In this document: positions 49,374 to 62,916 of the stretch, in pieces
Layout of the letters: each line of letters starts with the position of its first letter
Position numbering within the stretch: the first letter of the stretch is position 1
Source of the DNA: Dipylidium caninum
Taxonomy: Eukaryota > Platyhelminthes > Cestoda > Cyclophyllidea > Dipylidiidae
Length of the DNA: 64,000 nucleotides
Reading direction: 5' to 3'
Assembly (NCBI GenBank): GCA_017562135.1
Contig: QEYB01000801.1
Location: forward strand, 62,001 to 126,000
The notes under the pieces: model-generated
The model's input: only the letters and a program-made list of their open reading frames with translations
What the model was told of the DNA's origin: nothing
The model's database searches: none
Translations under genes and position numbers: made by a program

Positions 49374-50401
49374 CGCGCGCTGTAGAATGGGCAACAAATT
49401 TCCAGAACTTTGTTGAAACGGCGGGTCAGATCGCCGCCTTACTTATAGCAACCTCAACCAATCAGCAGAGGCAGAGCAAGCCAGTAAATGGAATCGATAT
49501 ATGAAATATCCATTACATGAAGGTTTTATACAATCGACGTAAATATTTTTAAGTCTAGGTAAAAAAAACTCAAAAAACGACATGAATAGCCCTTAAGAAC
49601 AGCCTTAATCCAAACATTGTAGGACCGAAATTATCTATGCAAATGGACGGAGGGGTAGAAATTTTACTGAATTTGTCAAAATTGGAATACTTTTTTTGCG
49701 TCACGCCCTTTAACGCAATAGTGTTATGTCTGGTGACGTCACACCGCCGGCCAACGTCAGGCGCAGTACCATTGTTCGCCCACAGTCAAATTGCGTATAG
49801 GAACTCCTAGAAAGATACCGAATTTGGTAACATAGAAAGAGAGTAACCTGTCAGGAAAACGGAATTTTGATTCAAGGTAGATTCCATTCGCAAATGATAC
49901 ACCGGGATTTGCGGCGCGAATGATCGATTTATTCATGATTGATTGTCTTATCAGTAAATTGACGTTGTGAGGCCTTATCGTATCGCTTTTCTAAAAACAT
50001 TAATTCCGCCCAATGGCGCAGACTAAAATATTTTAAACTTGTAATTGTCCCAACAAAAAGTCTATCTCGAGTTCTTTTGCAATATTTGAAATAATTACTC
50101 ATATTGCGGTTTTACCAAAATATTTCATTTTTATGGCATTGCCTACCATTGAATCGTGACAGTTATGGCATGCCTCCGTGTAGCCTATAAAACAACACGG
50201 ATGGCAGAATTTTGCGTGCGTTGGATGGTGGAACCATTTTATTAATGAACTATTAGGGTCCACTATGGAAATTAGTTTTACTATTCCTCCTTTGTTCAAA
50301 TGCTCTTATTGACCTTCTGCCCATTACCCAATTGGCAAATTTTATGGTGATGACTTTGACGTAGTTTCAAATATGTCAAATACAACTCGAATCCGATAGT
50401 T
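49374..50401. other. Divergent intergenic region
   Basis: The MBLAC1-like gene (-) and the VWA gene (+) start at its two ends, so promoters for both should lie within this ~1 kb. No further gene was supported. Confidence 0.4.
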
Positions 50402-53400
50402 ATGCCTGTTCACGGTGGTCCCAAACTTACATCAATTCCCCTAAGAGATATTACAGTTGAAGCAAAAATTAACAATTTTTTTGCCGATGTCGCTTGTTTG
50501 TACAGTTACGAAAACAGTTCGGACGAACTTTTGGAATCTTCCTTCGTTTTCCCGATAGAATGTGGAAGCGTTGTGTATGAATTTGAAGTCATTGTTGGCA
50601 GTGAAAGATTTATTGGCACATGCCGTGAAAGGCATGAGGTAAGAACCCTCTAAACACAAACTTACAATTTATTATTCCTTATATCACTAACTTGCGTAGG
50701 CCCATTGTATTTACGATGATGCGAATGAGAAGAATCGTACTGTTTTGTTCTACTTGTGGATGAAGAAATGACCGACATTTTTTCAATGAAGATCGGAAAT
50801 ATTCCCCCTAAAGAAAAGGTTTTGGTTAGACTTTCTTACTTTCAAAAATTGGTCACTGTAAACAACTGCGCTGACTTTAGTGAGAAAGATAAGCTGGTCG
50901 CTATCTTTTCCCTTCCCGTCCTCATAAATTTGAGGTACTCTCCGGAAGGTAAGAACACTTTTATTTAATGGTCCTTAGGCACGACCCACAAACGATTATT
51001 CGGTCAACCATTTCAACCGAAATGGTCCTCTTTGATACCGTACACTTTTCATTTTTCCGCAAGTATATCCTCTTCCTCCGCTATTGGGTCTATAACGTCA
51101 CAAAATCTCCATTTTTCTGTCGAATACCTTGATGATCACAGGTCTGCTGCTAAGGTTGGCTCATTCTCACATTCGAACCTCGAAATTTAGGTTATTCTTT
51201 TAAGTCCTTTCGACTTCACGGAGGACTTTGAAATGGAAATTTCTTATGACCGTGTCAAGACCTTCCTAGCAATAGAATGTAGCTCAGCAGTGAACGGATT
51301 TTTTGCATCTGACTGCGTCCTCGTTAATTTTTTGCCTCAGCTTCCGATGTTCTTCGAATCTAACATTGAAATTTTCCTTGTAATCGATCGTTCAGGTAAT
51401 TCATTCGTTCTACAAATGTTTCATACATTATTGTCTACTTAGGTAGCATGGAGGGCGATCCAATTCGACAAGTCCGCCAATCACTTTTGGTCCTCCTTAG
51501 GTCCCTACCACATGGTTGTCGTTTTCAAATTGTCGGATTTGGATCGACGTATGAAATGCTATTTTCTGAGTGAGTATCTCTATTTTTAATCGACATTTCT
51601 GATGAAGACCCCAAGACAATACTGAAGAAAACGTTGGCAAGGCGTTGGCTTATCAACGTGATCTCGAGGCAAATATGGGTGGTACTGAAGTACTCTCAGT
51701 TCTCACTGCGGTTTTTGCTTCACAAATTGTTGGATCTACCAACCAATGGCGCCGAGAAATCATATTTCTCACAGACGGTGATGTTGTCAATCACTCCGAG
51801 GTCATTTCAAGTCGTCTAGCTTCCAGGATTTATAATTTACATATACATGTTTTGAAACGGGTAGTGGCATGAAAGAATTTTTACATTTGCGTCAGATTAG
51901 TGCATATTTTCTACACTAATTAGTTTTTTCTTTTGGATGTCGTGAAATGCGTTTATTGTCTAATTTTGTGCAGACCCCTAAAGTGAAAATTTGTTTTACA
52001 ATATTTCACTAGAGGGGTTCGTGTTCAGAACAAATTTTCCACTAACCAAATTATCGGTTGGGAAGTGAAGGTTAAGCAAGTGGGACGATTACTTGGAAAT
52101 CGCCCGTTGAAGTATCCCCAGTAGTATCTCGTCGAGGCTGAGTTGTCTTTCAAAGAACTTCCAAATCTCCAAATCGTCACTCACTAGAAAATCTTATATC
52201 ACTTGTCTTGTCAATAATGTGGAGGTGGAGGTTGCCACTAATAAGGTGTAAATGTCTGGGTTAACATCTCTTAAAGTCAATAGCTAAATAGATTTCAGTT
52301 CTAATTATTGGACTTGTATTTTACACTTCATGCTAGTAAATCAAGAGAAGGCCTCGTCCTCCTCTAACCTTCGAGACGGTTGAATTTCGGGCTGTCTCTT
52401 AGTCTTTCTGATGCATATTATCCACGCTCGTCGTTTCCAGGATCTGATAAATGCATAGGTAGTCTCATTAAATTACTTAGCAGGTAGTTATACTAACATT
52501 CACTTCAAAAAGCCGGTACATTAACCCCCATCAAATCGCCTTAGTCAGTTAAATCGAACTCCCCCTCTTTCCCCACTCAAAAAATCAGTTTCTGATTCCT
52601 CTTGACGCGAATGTGATTTTGAATGCTAATTTTACTCATGGAATCCATTTCAAAATGTTTAAATTTTGACAAAGTAATCCTCTTTAGCTATATCTGGTCA
52701 TAGTTGTACAATCGAAAGTCACTACAGCCATAGAAGTCAGTAGGATAGATCCCTTTCACCTAACAGACGTTCAGAGGAGACATAATTATACTCTTCTACC
52801 CACAGATAATCGCTCTTGTCGGTGAGAACTCGGCCAAATCGCGACTTTCAGCCATCGGCTTTGGTCAGGGCGCGAGTACTGCCTTGGTCTCGGGCATCGC
52901 CAAAGCAGGCAACGGGAGGGCGCTGTTTGTGCGAGAGGAGTGGGTCTTTCGCTTTCTTCATGATGCTTTACACCCACTCGTAAAATTCTAAGTCCTGGCC
53001 TCCAAGATAGACTCGTTGACTTCTCTGAAAAACGTCTTATACCAGTTACATAACATTTTTACGTAATATGTGAAAGAGGCTAAGGCCCAAGTTAGTATTT
53101 TATTTCTGTAAAATTCTTTGTATGTAATTCGCTGCGACTCAAGGGTTTTTTGACATTGACATTTATTCACTTACAACTTAAAGAGATTTAGTGATAAATT
53201 CATTCACGCCTGGTGAAGGGGATCAGTGGTAGATGTTTTGAATGCCAAATAATAAACTTTAAAGTTGACTTGTAACCTGATGTGCAATAAATACAATTTT
53301 TTGAGGTAGTAAAGGCAAAGTTACCAAAACTTCCAATTGTCGATCTCTATTACCTTCATTGTAATTCCGAGGCTTCAGACACTCCATGCTCGTGAATGTT

Positions 53401-56400
53401 ATTTCAATTTTTCGACTGAAAAACTTTAAGAAAGGAAAGCCAAGTCGAGGCGACTATTAACTCTTTCTGTACGAGAGTCACGTGATCACCAGCCCGCTTA
53501 TTCGGTTATCCCGGTGTAGGTGCAATGTAAGTTGTAGTGCGAATTGTTAGGTACGTATTTAGACATCGTAGGCGGAACGTTTGTTGTACACAACTATTTG
53601 GGATATAGAAAGCACAAAATCACCACATTTCTCCAGCGACTTGGCGGAATTTCTGACATCCGGTGGTCTGTCTCACTGAATCTTACGATTACAAAACAGC
53701 TTAAAGATTAGCGCTTAACCAAATATTCCGTAGCTTCGCCCCTGATTATTCAGAAAACATATTCTCCATCCCGGTTCTGAGACGAGTTCCGTGAGACGAG
53801 TTCCGTGAGACGAAGATATGGAGTAGTGATGGTTTTGGTGTGGGAAGACCGGCTAATGAAAGCTTCTATGTACAGGACCTTTTCACGGTTACAGTAGCAG
53901 TCCAACCTAGTTCTTTCCTAGCAGGTCAACAATAATGTGCAGACAAGCGCTCGACGTTAGACACAGCGTTCTTTGACTTTCTTGGTTGCCTTAATTAGAT
54001 TCCATCTACGAAAATGCCAGAAACTGACTCTTGGTTATGGATTTTCCTTGTAAGGACTGCCTGTTTCGTAAAGTCGTCGTGAAATATGAATGCAAGGCAA
54101 AAAAGAACAATCAGTTGTCATTTCTCCTCACCACCCTCTCCCCCACTTCGTTACTTGTGTGGAGGCCATACTTCGTTCTAACACCTCCTCCCCCTATTCC
54201 CTTATTCTTTCACGTCTCGCTTCAGCGGAAATCTACGTGAAGCCGTCTTGGAAGTCCTCAATTGCTGTCTTCAACCCTGGCTAACAGACGTCGCAGTTGA
54301 GTGGCACTTGTCTCGTGCCTCCATCCCCGTCGCGCCTATCCTCCAAGTGCCTTCAAGGGTGTTAATTTTTCCTCACACTTTCACAACGGTCGCCGCGCTC
54401 TTTCCTCCCAGCGAAGGTACTTCTCGGGTTCTTCACAGCACCCCTTATCTCAGAATGTAGTTTGAGGCGGGCTCCGTGCCGCAAAGTTTTGGAAGGGTGG
54501 CTGAAACAATTTTCCCATTTTTCGATTATCCGCCCAGACACACCCTACACTTCTCCTTCGATTTTGCTTATTACGACTTGTAAAGCTCCGATGGACCTTC
54601 TTGATAGACTAGAGAGAATCCCTACGTAGGGCGCCTTCCATTCGTCGAACTGTGTTGACCTTCGAGGTCGTCTTAAGGGTCTTCCTCGTCATGACTAGAC
54701 ACGAGAAGGGTCGTCCTTAGAATACTCTAACAGACACAACAACCGGTTAGCTTTTCGTTTTCCGTTACGGGTCTTATCACTCAAGATAGCAAACAGTTTG
54801 CATGTGGATGGGACAATGACCAGATTGTCTCGGCGGTAAGGCACTCTCATATCCGCCAGTAAACTCCGGCCTTATTACTTCTTCCCCTACTTTACGGTAA
54901 AGGGAACGTTTATGGGGTTCAACGAGTGGGTAAGCGGACTGGGTATCAAGCTTTCCTTGATCATCTTTCTCATTTCGTTTAAGTACGGGTCAGTACATTA
55001 ATTAATGCGTCCAACGGCGCAATTCTATTAATCTCTCATTTTTATGCCGGCAAAGGTGTATCGGCCCGTTTCAGGTAGACCTGACCAATCGTCTTGCCTC
55101 CAAACCCCATTATTACACACCTGCTGAATTCTTCATTCGCCCTTATAGACATCCTCGAGGGTGAGGTGACCCTATCGTTCAAAATAGCAGAGGAGCCTGT
55201 GACCTTGAAAGCGATAGTTCCACCACCAACTTCGGCTGGGGAGAGAAACTCGAATCCATCCCAACGCCTATTGCATCGTTACGCAGCAAGTCTTCACCTC
55301 GCCGATCTCCTTTTCCGGTACGACCTTTCGTGGAGCGAAGAAGATCGGGCCAGCATCGTGGACTTGTCCCTCGCTGCAAACATAATCTCACCATTCACGG
55401 CATTTTTTGGCCTTCGGCCAAAGGAATTGCAAAAGAGGGGGAAAATATTTGTCAAAATTCCCCTTGGCATACGCAAACACACGTCAGTGGACTACTTAGA
55501 TGGAGCGGCTCTCTGTCCTCCTCGTGCGTTCAAATTACCCTGGATTTGTGGCTTATTTAAAGCTTTATTTTTCTTTCACATACCTGGTAGGCAATGGATC
55601 TTCAGAAGAATCTTATTTCCGGCATTAATTTACCCTCAGTAACTACTTTTAGTGTTATTTAAGAGCAGAATTATCCATCAAACAAAAGGTGGCGCACTAT
55701 GTTAAGAGTCTTCGTTATTTTGTTGGTTTTATTCTATTATGAGCGTGTTTTTACGCCCTCACACCAATCATTTGTCAAAAGTGAACTCCATTGTCCCCTC
55801 TTTCTTTCGTCTTCGAGTCGGTGGAGAGAAATCTTGTGACGCTCTACTTGCCCAGTATTATTCTACTTCGTGCGAAGCCCCTAGGGTAAATTGGGAAGCG
55901 AATTATGAGCAGGCAAGTTATTTGCCAAAAAGTAGCGAATAAGGACGAGAGGAGTCTGCCAGAAGCGATTTCTTTCATTGATTCATAACCTTTCCGTATA
56001 ATTTGGAGTCACGGGGAGTGGTAAATGGTTAGAGGAGATCACTGATTAAGCCGCACGTACTATGACAGATTGCGTCTGACAAATCTGCCTTCCCACTTTC
56101 AGTACAGGTTTCGGAGACTATTGTACAGTACATTTTACAACTTCTATCTCTACAAAATGTTGGGTGCAGAGGTCAACCATATAAAACTGCATGTGTTTGT
56201 TTAGGTCGGGAACGGCCATAATTGCACCTCCCACACCCTTAGCTTGCAGGACATTCACATGCAATTCGATGTTTATTATTTCATGTTGATCATAACATAG
56301 GCATGATAGATGAGTTGGATTAAGGCAGCCCCTTTTCCATCTATTAGTTGGTGCTACTGATGAGGACATTTGTTGTGAGTCTGGTAAGAGCTATAAGCTG

Positions 56401-58211
56401 CTTCTTGATTGGTCTTTTCTTCTTCTCTCTTGCTTTATTGTTCATTCGTTTATTCCAGTTGTTTTCGCCTTCGCTTAGGGTAAAAAGGTGCAAGGCTTCC
56501 GTTCTTGCAGGACTGTTGGTTGGATGCTGAAGGAGGGGGAACCTAGCCACCTAATCTTTACCAGTAGATTTCTAAAGTGGCATAGTTGTCTAGATTCTTC
56601 TCCGGGAAGTATGGCAGTCTTTTAACACTGCTAGTTTAATTTTCCTGTTAGGTTAACTTTTTAAATTCTTCTATACCAGCAACACAGATAGATTGAGAAT
56701 GCTTCCAAAGTACTCACACCTTGGGGTTTTCCTTGACGCATAGGGCTGAAGAGGGTACTGGAAGTACACTGCTTTTTTCTCTTCATTATCCCCTTCCGCA
56801 TCGACTGGTTGCCAGACGGGTATCACTGACTTCAGCTGATTTTTCCTCTGCCTATCCGGTTTTATGTCCGTCAAGGCTATTCGGCAAATTCACCCAACTT
56901 AATGTGATAACTGGGCGGTATTTTAGGTGTTGACACGCAGTTTGAGTCGATTACATTCCCTCGGGGCAATTTAAAAGGGAAGTGGTTTCAGCTTTCTCGA
57001 GACAATTAATCATTAAATACTGGCATACCCATCGTCAATCCTGCACTTCAATCTAAGTTTCAAAGCCGATTGAAACAAATCGAGGTAAGTATAGATGAAT
57101 AATAAACAATGACGATATGGGCACGGAATCTCAGCATTGGAGTTATCTTTGTACACATGAATCTCGATCAACGTTCTTCCACCCTCCGGGCTACCCATCT
57201 GGGCTGTCATCTCCCTCGTTTAAGCGGACGCTCTCTTCACTTCCATCTTGAAATTTCTTTTATTCCGAAACAGCTATGCACTGCGCCGTGGCAGAATGAC
57301 TGTAGTAATTGAACAATGAAGATCCTTATGCTTCAAGTGTATGGACCTTTCCTCCTCATTGCGATTCAATCTCCGTCCGAATGGAGAGTCTGTTACTATC
57401 CCCACATCTGATCCAAAAGTTGCTACTCCACATGGTGTTAAATCCACTTAACAATAGTAATAGGACACTGTAGGTGGCGCCCACGCATCGTCTGTAATTA
57501 TAACCTCGGGACAAGAGAGGGCAGTATTACGGTTAATGAAATGACAATGCTTTTACTCTTGTTCTTCCATAGTATGGTCAAGTTGTAAGTAGAACTCGGA
57601 TAACACCTGATTTGTTTAGTAAATAACATGGGTTGAATTAATCAGGGGGACCTTCCGTCATCTTAAACCATGATTGTGATGGGGTTCTTCACCATGGTTA
57701 CCGACAGGCGAATCACACGACTAAACCTATCAATTCGCCAACTTTGAATTCAGTTTTAGACAGAAGCCTTAGCCTTCGACCTTGTTGCGATGCGGTCATC
57801 GAGGGAGCTGAAGGCCGCGATGCCATCATCAGCATTGCCGAGGCCCAACATTTTAGCGGGGCTTGGACTTGGAGCCCCAAACTTGCTAGTGTCCTTTCAT
57901 TACCAGCTGATCGAAGAGAAAGCACACCAGTACAATGTGAGACTTCGTCACTTGGTCCCACAACTATTTCCCGACCATATTCATTGCTTTTGGATTTCTA
58001 TCTTACAGTCGGCGACCTTCGCGAGGATATTTGGACAACAGCCCTAGTGTTGGCATTTCTACGCTTGAAAGAGATCAAGCGACAGACCGAGTGGCAGTTA
58101 ATGGCAAAAAAGGCAAGTGACTGGCTCTCTAAAGTCATCGACGAAGGAAGAGTCAAGGAGGTTATCATCGGTGCTCGAAAAACTATCGCTACGGGAATGC
58201 AATCCGCTTAA
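50402..58211 (+). CDS. VIT/VWA domain protein, VWA5A-like, with frame breaks
   Basis: Exons recognised: 50402-50638 (VIT domain, FVFPIECGSVVYEFEV), 50700-50948, 50979-51154, 51191-51395, 51443-51569 and 51608-51800. The last three carry the VWA domain with the MIDAS core DRSGSM at the fourth exon junction and later MGGTEVL and IIFLTDGD. Next come 52806-52979 (SAIGFGQGASTALVSGIAKA), 54226-54416 (CCLQPWLTDVAVEWHL), ~55149-55440 (ILEGEVTLSFKI, NIISPFTAFFGL) and 57708-58211, which ends in TAA and carries the conserved C-terminal block (REDIWTTALVLAFLRLK). Introns of 30, 36, 38, 47 and 61 nt occur. Exon 50700-50948 needs one extra base for the conserved frame. A decayed duplicate of the end of the VWA domain lies at 51801-51915. 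Links between 52.98 and 54.23 kb and between 55.4 and 57.7 kb are unresolved. Human VWA5A is a cytoplasmic protein implicated in growth control. Two tandem genes remain an alternative to one. Confidence 0.75.
53779..53814. repeat. Short tandem repeat, 14-base unit
   Basis: The unit gagacgagttccgt occurs twice in a row and begins a third time. It is a minor local duplication in the intronic part of the VWA gene region. Confidence 0.9.
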
Positions 58212-58318
58212 TGAAACAAATTGCTTGCTTCTTAATTCACTTCCTCATTAACAAGAAATAAGGCACAAACTTGCTTAAACGTGTTAACATTACGTATATA
58301 CAGGGCGGAAAAAAAGTG

Positions 58319-59877
58319 TTATTCGCCGCTACTGTCGTCCGAAGAGTAAACAATTCCGAGGAGATTGCCTTCCGTTAGTTTAGGCGACTCTTTCGACTTT
58401 TTGGATTCTTCTGGTTCGTTCGTCGTTGATGTTTTCGTCGTCGAGAGGGAACGTTTCCTAATAGCACTTCGGATGAGATCTCTGTGACTCGTCGAGGATG
58501 CATTTGGCACCTAAAAATATGATTTTAATTCGGAGGAAAGAGCAAAGTTGGGAACTTGCTAAAATAATTTACAGGCTGAATATAGGCGAGTTATTACGGT
58601 CGATATTGGTAGATCATTCGCACGATTTTTGATACAAGTTGATAAAATCGTTTCAGTCTCAAAAAGAAACACTATATACATTTGTCTAACTACGAAGGTT
58701 TGTGAGGACCTTTGGATAAAATGAATTTCGAATGATGACATAGAGTGCAAAGCAATATTGTGCATGCACTAAATTAACGTTGCGAGAACAAATGATCCCG
58801 TATACAGGAAACAGCCACTCAAGGTACATGGTTTCCGGAATGTCAAGCAATAATAAAGACACCTAGTGAATACCGCTTCGGTGTTAAGTTTTAGAAATGG
58901 AAAAAAGTAAATTAGAAAAGTACTTCAATAAAACATGACTAGAGGTCTAGAGTAGCACATTAGGTGGTTATGAGAATAATGGAAAACGAAGAAGTGGGAT
59001 TTGTAATGAAGGTTCAAACTTACTCTACGTGCAAAAGTCTCGACTTTGAGAAGTGTACTCGGACACGAAGGGACTTCATGCGGGTCTTCTTTGTGCGGCA
59101 AATCCGGTATTTGGCCATCGGGATCGTATTTTTCAGCAATTTCAGAGAGTGGAACTCCCTTGTTCTTAGCTTCCATCACCTCTCTGAGAAGCATAGCGAT
59201 AGAAATAAGGGCCAATTCATACCTTATAAAATCCTCATCAGCTTTGTCCCGAGCGGCCTTCTCAGCTTCCTGTTCCTGCCACAACCTGCGTAGTAGAAAG
59301 TTATCTGTCTCCATTGTTGCTTGTCTTTTGTTCATTTCTTTAAGATCATCAATTGCCTCTGCAGTCTCCATTTCGTACTTGCTTTGATTAGTTCGCTTTT
59401 CTAACAACTTCATGGGATTATTAGCTAATTCCTCTTCCTCTTGAGCCGCTCTCTTAGCTTCCAGTTCCTCTGCCGTTTTGAGAGCCTCAAAGTTGCGTTT
59501 GGCACCGCTTTCAATCACATAGTCATTGGACTCTAAGTCAGTCTAAAATACGTTGCCGAAATGAACGACTTACTCTCCAAATGATTTCGGCACAACACCC
59601 AGGACAACGAATATAAAATCTGTAGTGACGGAGACCCAGGTAATCAACCCCTTCGGCGGTCTCCATGCGGGAATTAAACTTTTTAGCCTTATAGATATAG
59701 CCGTTACAGGTCAAGCAACGCATGTTGAATGGCGCCATGGTTCTGATGTTAAATTGTCGGCTCTTACTCCCACGTTTAAGCCGAGGAATTTTTGATGGGT
59801 CATAATCGGGGGGGAAATATTTCTTAAAAATAGAATGGCTAAATACACCTCACATTTAAGACCTTTCTTTCAGTCAT
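58319..59877 (-). CDS. YJU2: Splicing factor YJU2 / CCDC94
   Basis: Four exons close exactly: 59877-59854, 59822-59574, 59542-59024 and 58510-58319, giving 327 residues, close to the human 323. Two introns are just 31 nt each and the third is 513 nt. The conserved N-terminus (KYFPPDYDPSKIP) is followed by MAPFNMRCLTCNGYIYKAKK and FYIRCPGC. Cysteines 44, 47, 81 and 84 form the family's zinc site. Then come TDLESNDYVIESGAKRNFEA and NPMKLLEKRT with a long coiled coil of EEE/K repeats, and an SR/KR-type tail ending in SSDDSSGE. YJU2 joins the spliceosome with the Prp19-related complex and promotes the first catalytic step by positioning the branch helix. Its stop is 107 bases from the stop of the VWA gene on the other strand, a tight convergent pair. 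Confidence 0.96.
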
Positions 59878-62800
59878 CCTTCCTTACCACAACCCTCCAA
59901 TACGGCGGGAGCAGGGAAGGCCTCTAAAACGAATTGGATGTGGCGGATAGTTGAAATAATTTACATGTTCAGATACATATTCTCAGCTGTATAAATGTTA
60001 TTTTACAAAGTATGTATGCTAATTACTGTACCATAAATACTGTTAGCTTATGGTGTAATGGGCCTCCAGGAAGGGATACGAGGGCTTATTCAAAATGAGT
60101 TAATGAGAAAAAATTTCGCTGTATATATTTGTAAGCAATTGACAACTGCCAGATTTCACAAATAATTACACGTAGTTTAAATGCTCACCTTTGCTTGGAA
60201 GTTCTATTTTGGAGTACGCGCGAAATGATAAATAAACTACCCTAAACTCAACAGAAAGAGCGTCTATTAAGAGCCGAACAGTCCAACTAACGTTGGAACT
60301 CGAAATGTTTATTACAAAACTTTCCTTTCGTAATCCGCCATGAACTTCCACTGACCCAATACATTTTGCCACGAAAGTTAAAGTTTACAACATATTCATC
60401 GTTAGTCGTGCCTAAAATCGTGCGTGGAAACTTATCTTCAAAGATTGTGCTTATTTATGATATGCTTAAGCGTTTAAAGCACCTTTCGTCCATTTCCCTG
60501 TATTGGAAGACTAATTTCTAGTCTACGGTCTTAAATGTATATTTATCTCTTATTTCTGTGAATAATATCACGGTCATATGATCAAATGTACCGCCTTTTG
60601 CTCCATTATCTGCCACGATGTTTTCAAATTTGCGCAATTTCCAGTCTATTTATTTGTTATTTAGCTTGAATGGACATCGATCTAATTGCTAGTTTCCAAG
60701 TATTTGGGTGATTTGTCAATTGGTAGCAACAGGTAAGCTTTATTTTTACCGTAGCTCAATGACTAAATTGTGAGCACTAATGTTGTGGTAAAAAGCTGCT
60801 AACTTTAATACAACTCGTCTCTTTTCTTCCAACTAGGACCATTGAAGTCTACCGGCGTCTTTTGTTAAAAGTGACGTCCAATTTAATCATTCATCTAAGT
60901 GTCGTGAAATCATCCTATATCTGGATATCATGCCACAAACTAACTTTGTTTGGTTTGAAGCAATATGTAAATATCCCAGTAATTCCCCTTCAGTGTTAAT
61001 AACTGACCCTTATGCCCGACCGGTAATCCATTTTTAGTGCGATATAAGTGAGAAATACATGAGTATTTCTTGTTCTTCTTCCGATTTCTTGTTCTTATAT
61101 TCGTGCCCTACCACGCCACCGCATTAACACATTTAAACTATTATGCAATACAACATCCGAATTTTTCCCCTTAATCGTCATCTTGGAGTCCTTAGTGAAG
61201 GAGATTTTTGTTTTATCGCGATCTATACATCTACCTGGGAAAAAAAGAAGTGTAGGCATCTAGACAGGTCACTCCAAACTAACTATTCGGTTAAGAAAAC
61301 GTGTACCCGAAAAAGCACCATATTACCTCCATGACAATGGAATCCATAAAGTGTAATCGACAGAAAACGCGTGTACAGAAGTTGACTCGAATTATCTCAT
61401 CATAAAAAGGGAATTAAGCAGCGTTTGTCGCTAACTTTCTTGTTTCTCCAAATAGGAACCTCTAAGCATTCCAAATGAAGTTCATAAGTGGAGGCGAATG
61501 GTTGTTTGGTCTAGATGCATTGGCTTTAAAAGGAAAATGACCAGGGAAATTTGTATTCTAGGTTCAGACATAAAGGGGATTCAACAATTGGGAAAACGAT
61601 CTTTTTACTAGATTTTAAGATACATTGACCGTGACATTATTTCAAAGCTTGATTCTAAGACCCTTCACAAAGACATGGAGCGCGATCATTGGTAGCTGGA
61701 TGGTCTTTTGTAAAGCTATTGCTTCATTATTTACCCACTATCGTATTTGGCGCGGTCACAGACTTTTCTGCAAAATTAGTTAATAATAAACTTATAAATT
61801 TGTCTTTGGTTGATGCGTAATATTGTAAGAAATCATATTAGTCCAGTAATTTACGTACCAGAATGATATAGAGGGTTATTTATATTAACAATTAGGCGGA
61901 AGAGGGGGCATTCATTCTCTCAAACAGATGAACAACTTCTGCTCCATGGGAAGTAATGCAATCCATTTCCTGGCTCTTAAATGGGGGTTTTAATTGCTAT
62001 GGTATGTACCGTAAGTCTTGGTTTATATTAAATCTAAATGTAACTGGTTAGTGTGCAAACTGATGAAAATATGTTACGAAAATTGGGAACAGATCGTGGC
62101 AATTGTAAGCGTTGCATCTTTTCACTTTTAATCATAGCTCCAAGCTTAAAATGTAAAACTTTACAATCCGTGACCATGTATGAAATTTAACTGTTGAAAA
62201 GGGAAGTATAGTTAGGTGTGCATTTAAATATTTGCGCGCCACCCTCGTACACAAAGTGAAGGTCATAGCGTACCAGCGGCATTTCAAATTATGATACCAA
62301 ATAAAAGCCGAGCGCAATACGTATTTTCTAGCCAACCGCACGTTGTGCCTGCACGGTTTAAGTTTGGAAGAGACAGTATTCCGTATGTCAGGCTTAATAA
62401 GTAACAAGTTAGGAACTATTATCAGAGATATGCCAGAATAATGGAAGAAAAGAGACCCATCATAAATTATCCACTATGCAAATTTGCAAAATTTGCCACA
62501 CAGAAGAGAGCGAATATGGCTCACAGTAAAAAAACACCATTTTGCTGCACCAGTCAAGTATGAGCCTATTGCCCATTTTCTATCATTGTTGTTAATATTC
62601 ATTTGCCTCAATCTTAATTATTCCTTTTTATAGCTATTACGCAAAGCTCATCTCCATACCTGGCTTTGCAAGATTATTGGCTAATTTTTTTTTCACACCT
62701 TTGGCGCCTAACCTTTTATCTGTTTGTGTTTCTTCCTCTTGCCTACCTTCTTTTTCCCCACAAATTTTTTACAGATAAATAAATTATACCTTACAATAGC

Positions 62801-62916
62801 ATATTTTATTCCTTTTGTGCTTCATATCAATTGGAATCTGTTCTAGGTGTTCATGCTACTTAGATACTATTCGTTCACTTTCTCATCTATTCAATCACCA
62901 GTAACTAATTTCCCAG
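59878..62916. other. Stretch upstream of the RSPH3 exons
   Basis: This should contain the YJU2 promoter and the first exon(s) of RSPH3, which I could not find. A minus-strand frame ending in a GTGAGC donor at about 60185-60372 and a plus-strand frame at 60838-60990 after an acceptor look mildly coding but match no family. Confidence 0.4.

Noticed and set aside
60166..60372. A minus-strand frame ending at a GTGAGC donor
   Set aside because: It is coding-like in composition, but no downstream exon could be joined before YJU2 begins and no family was recognised.
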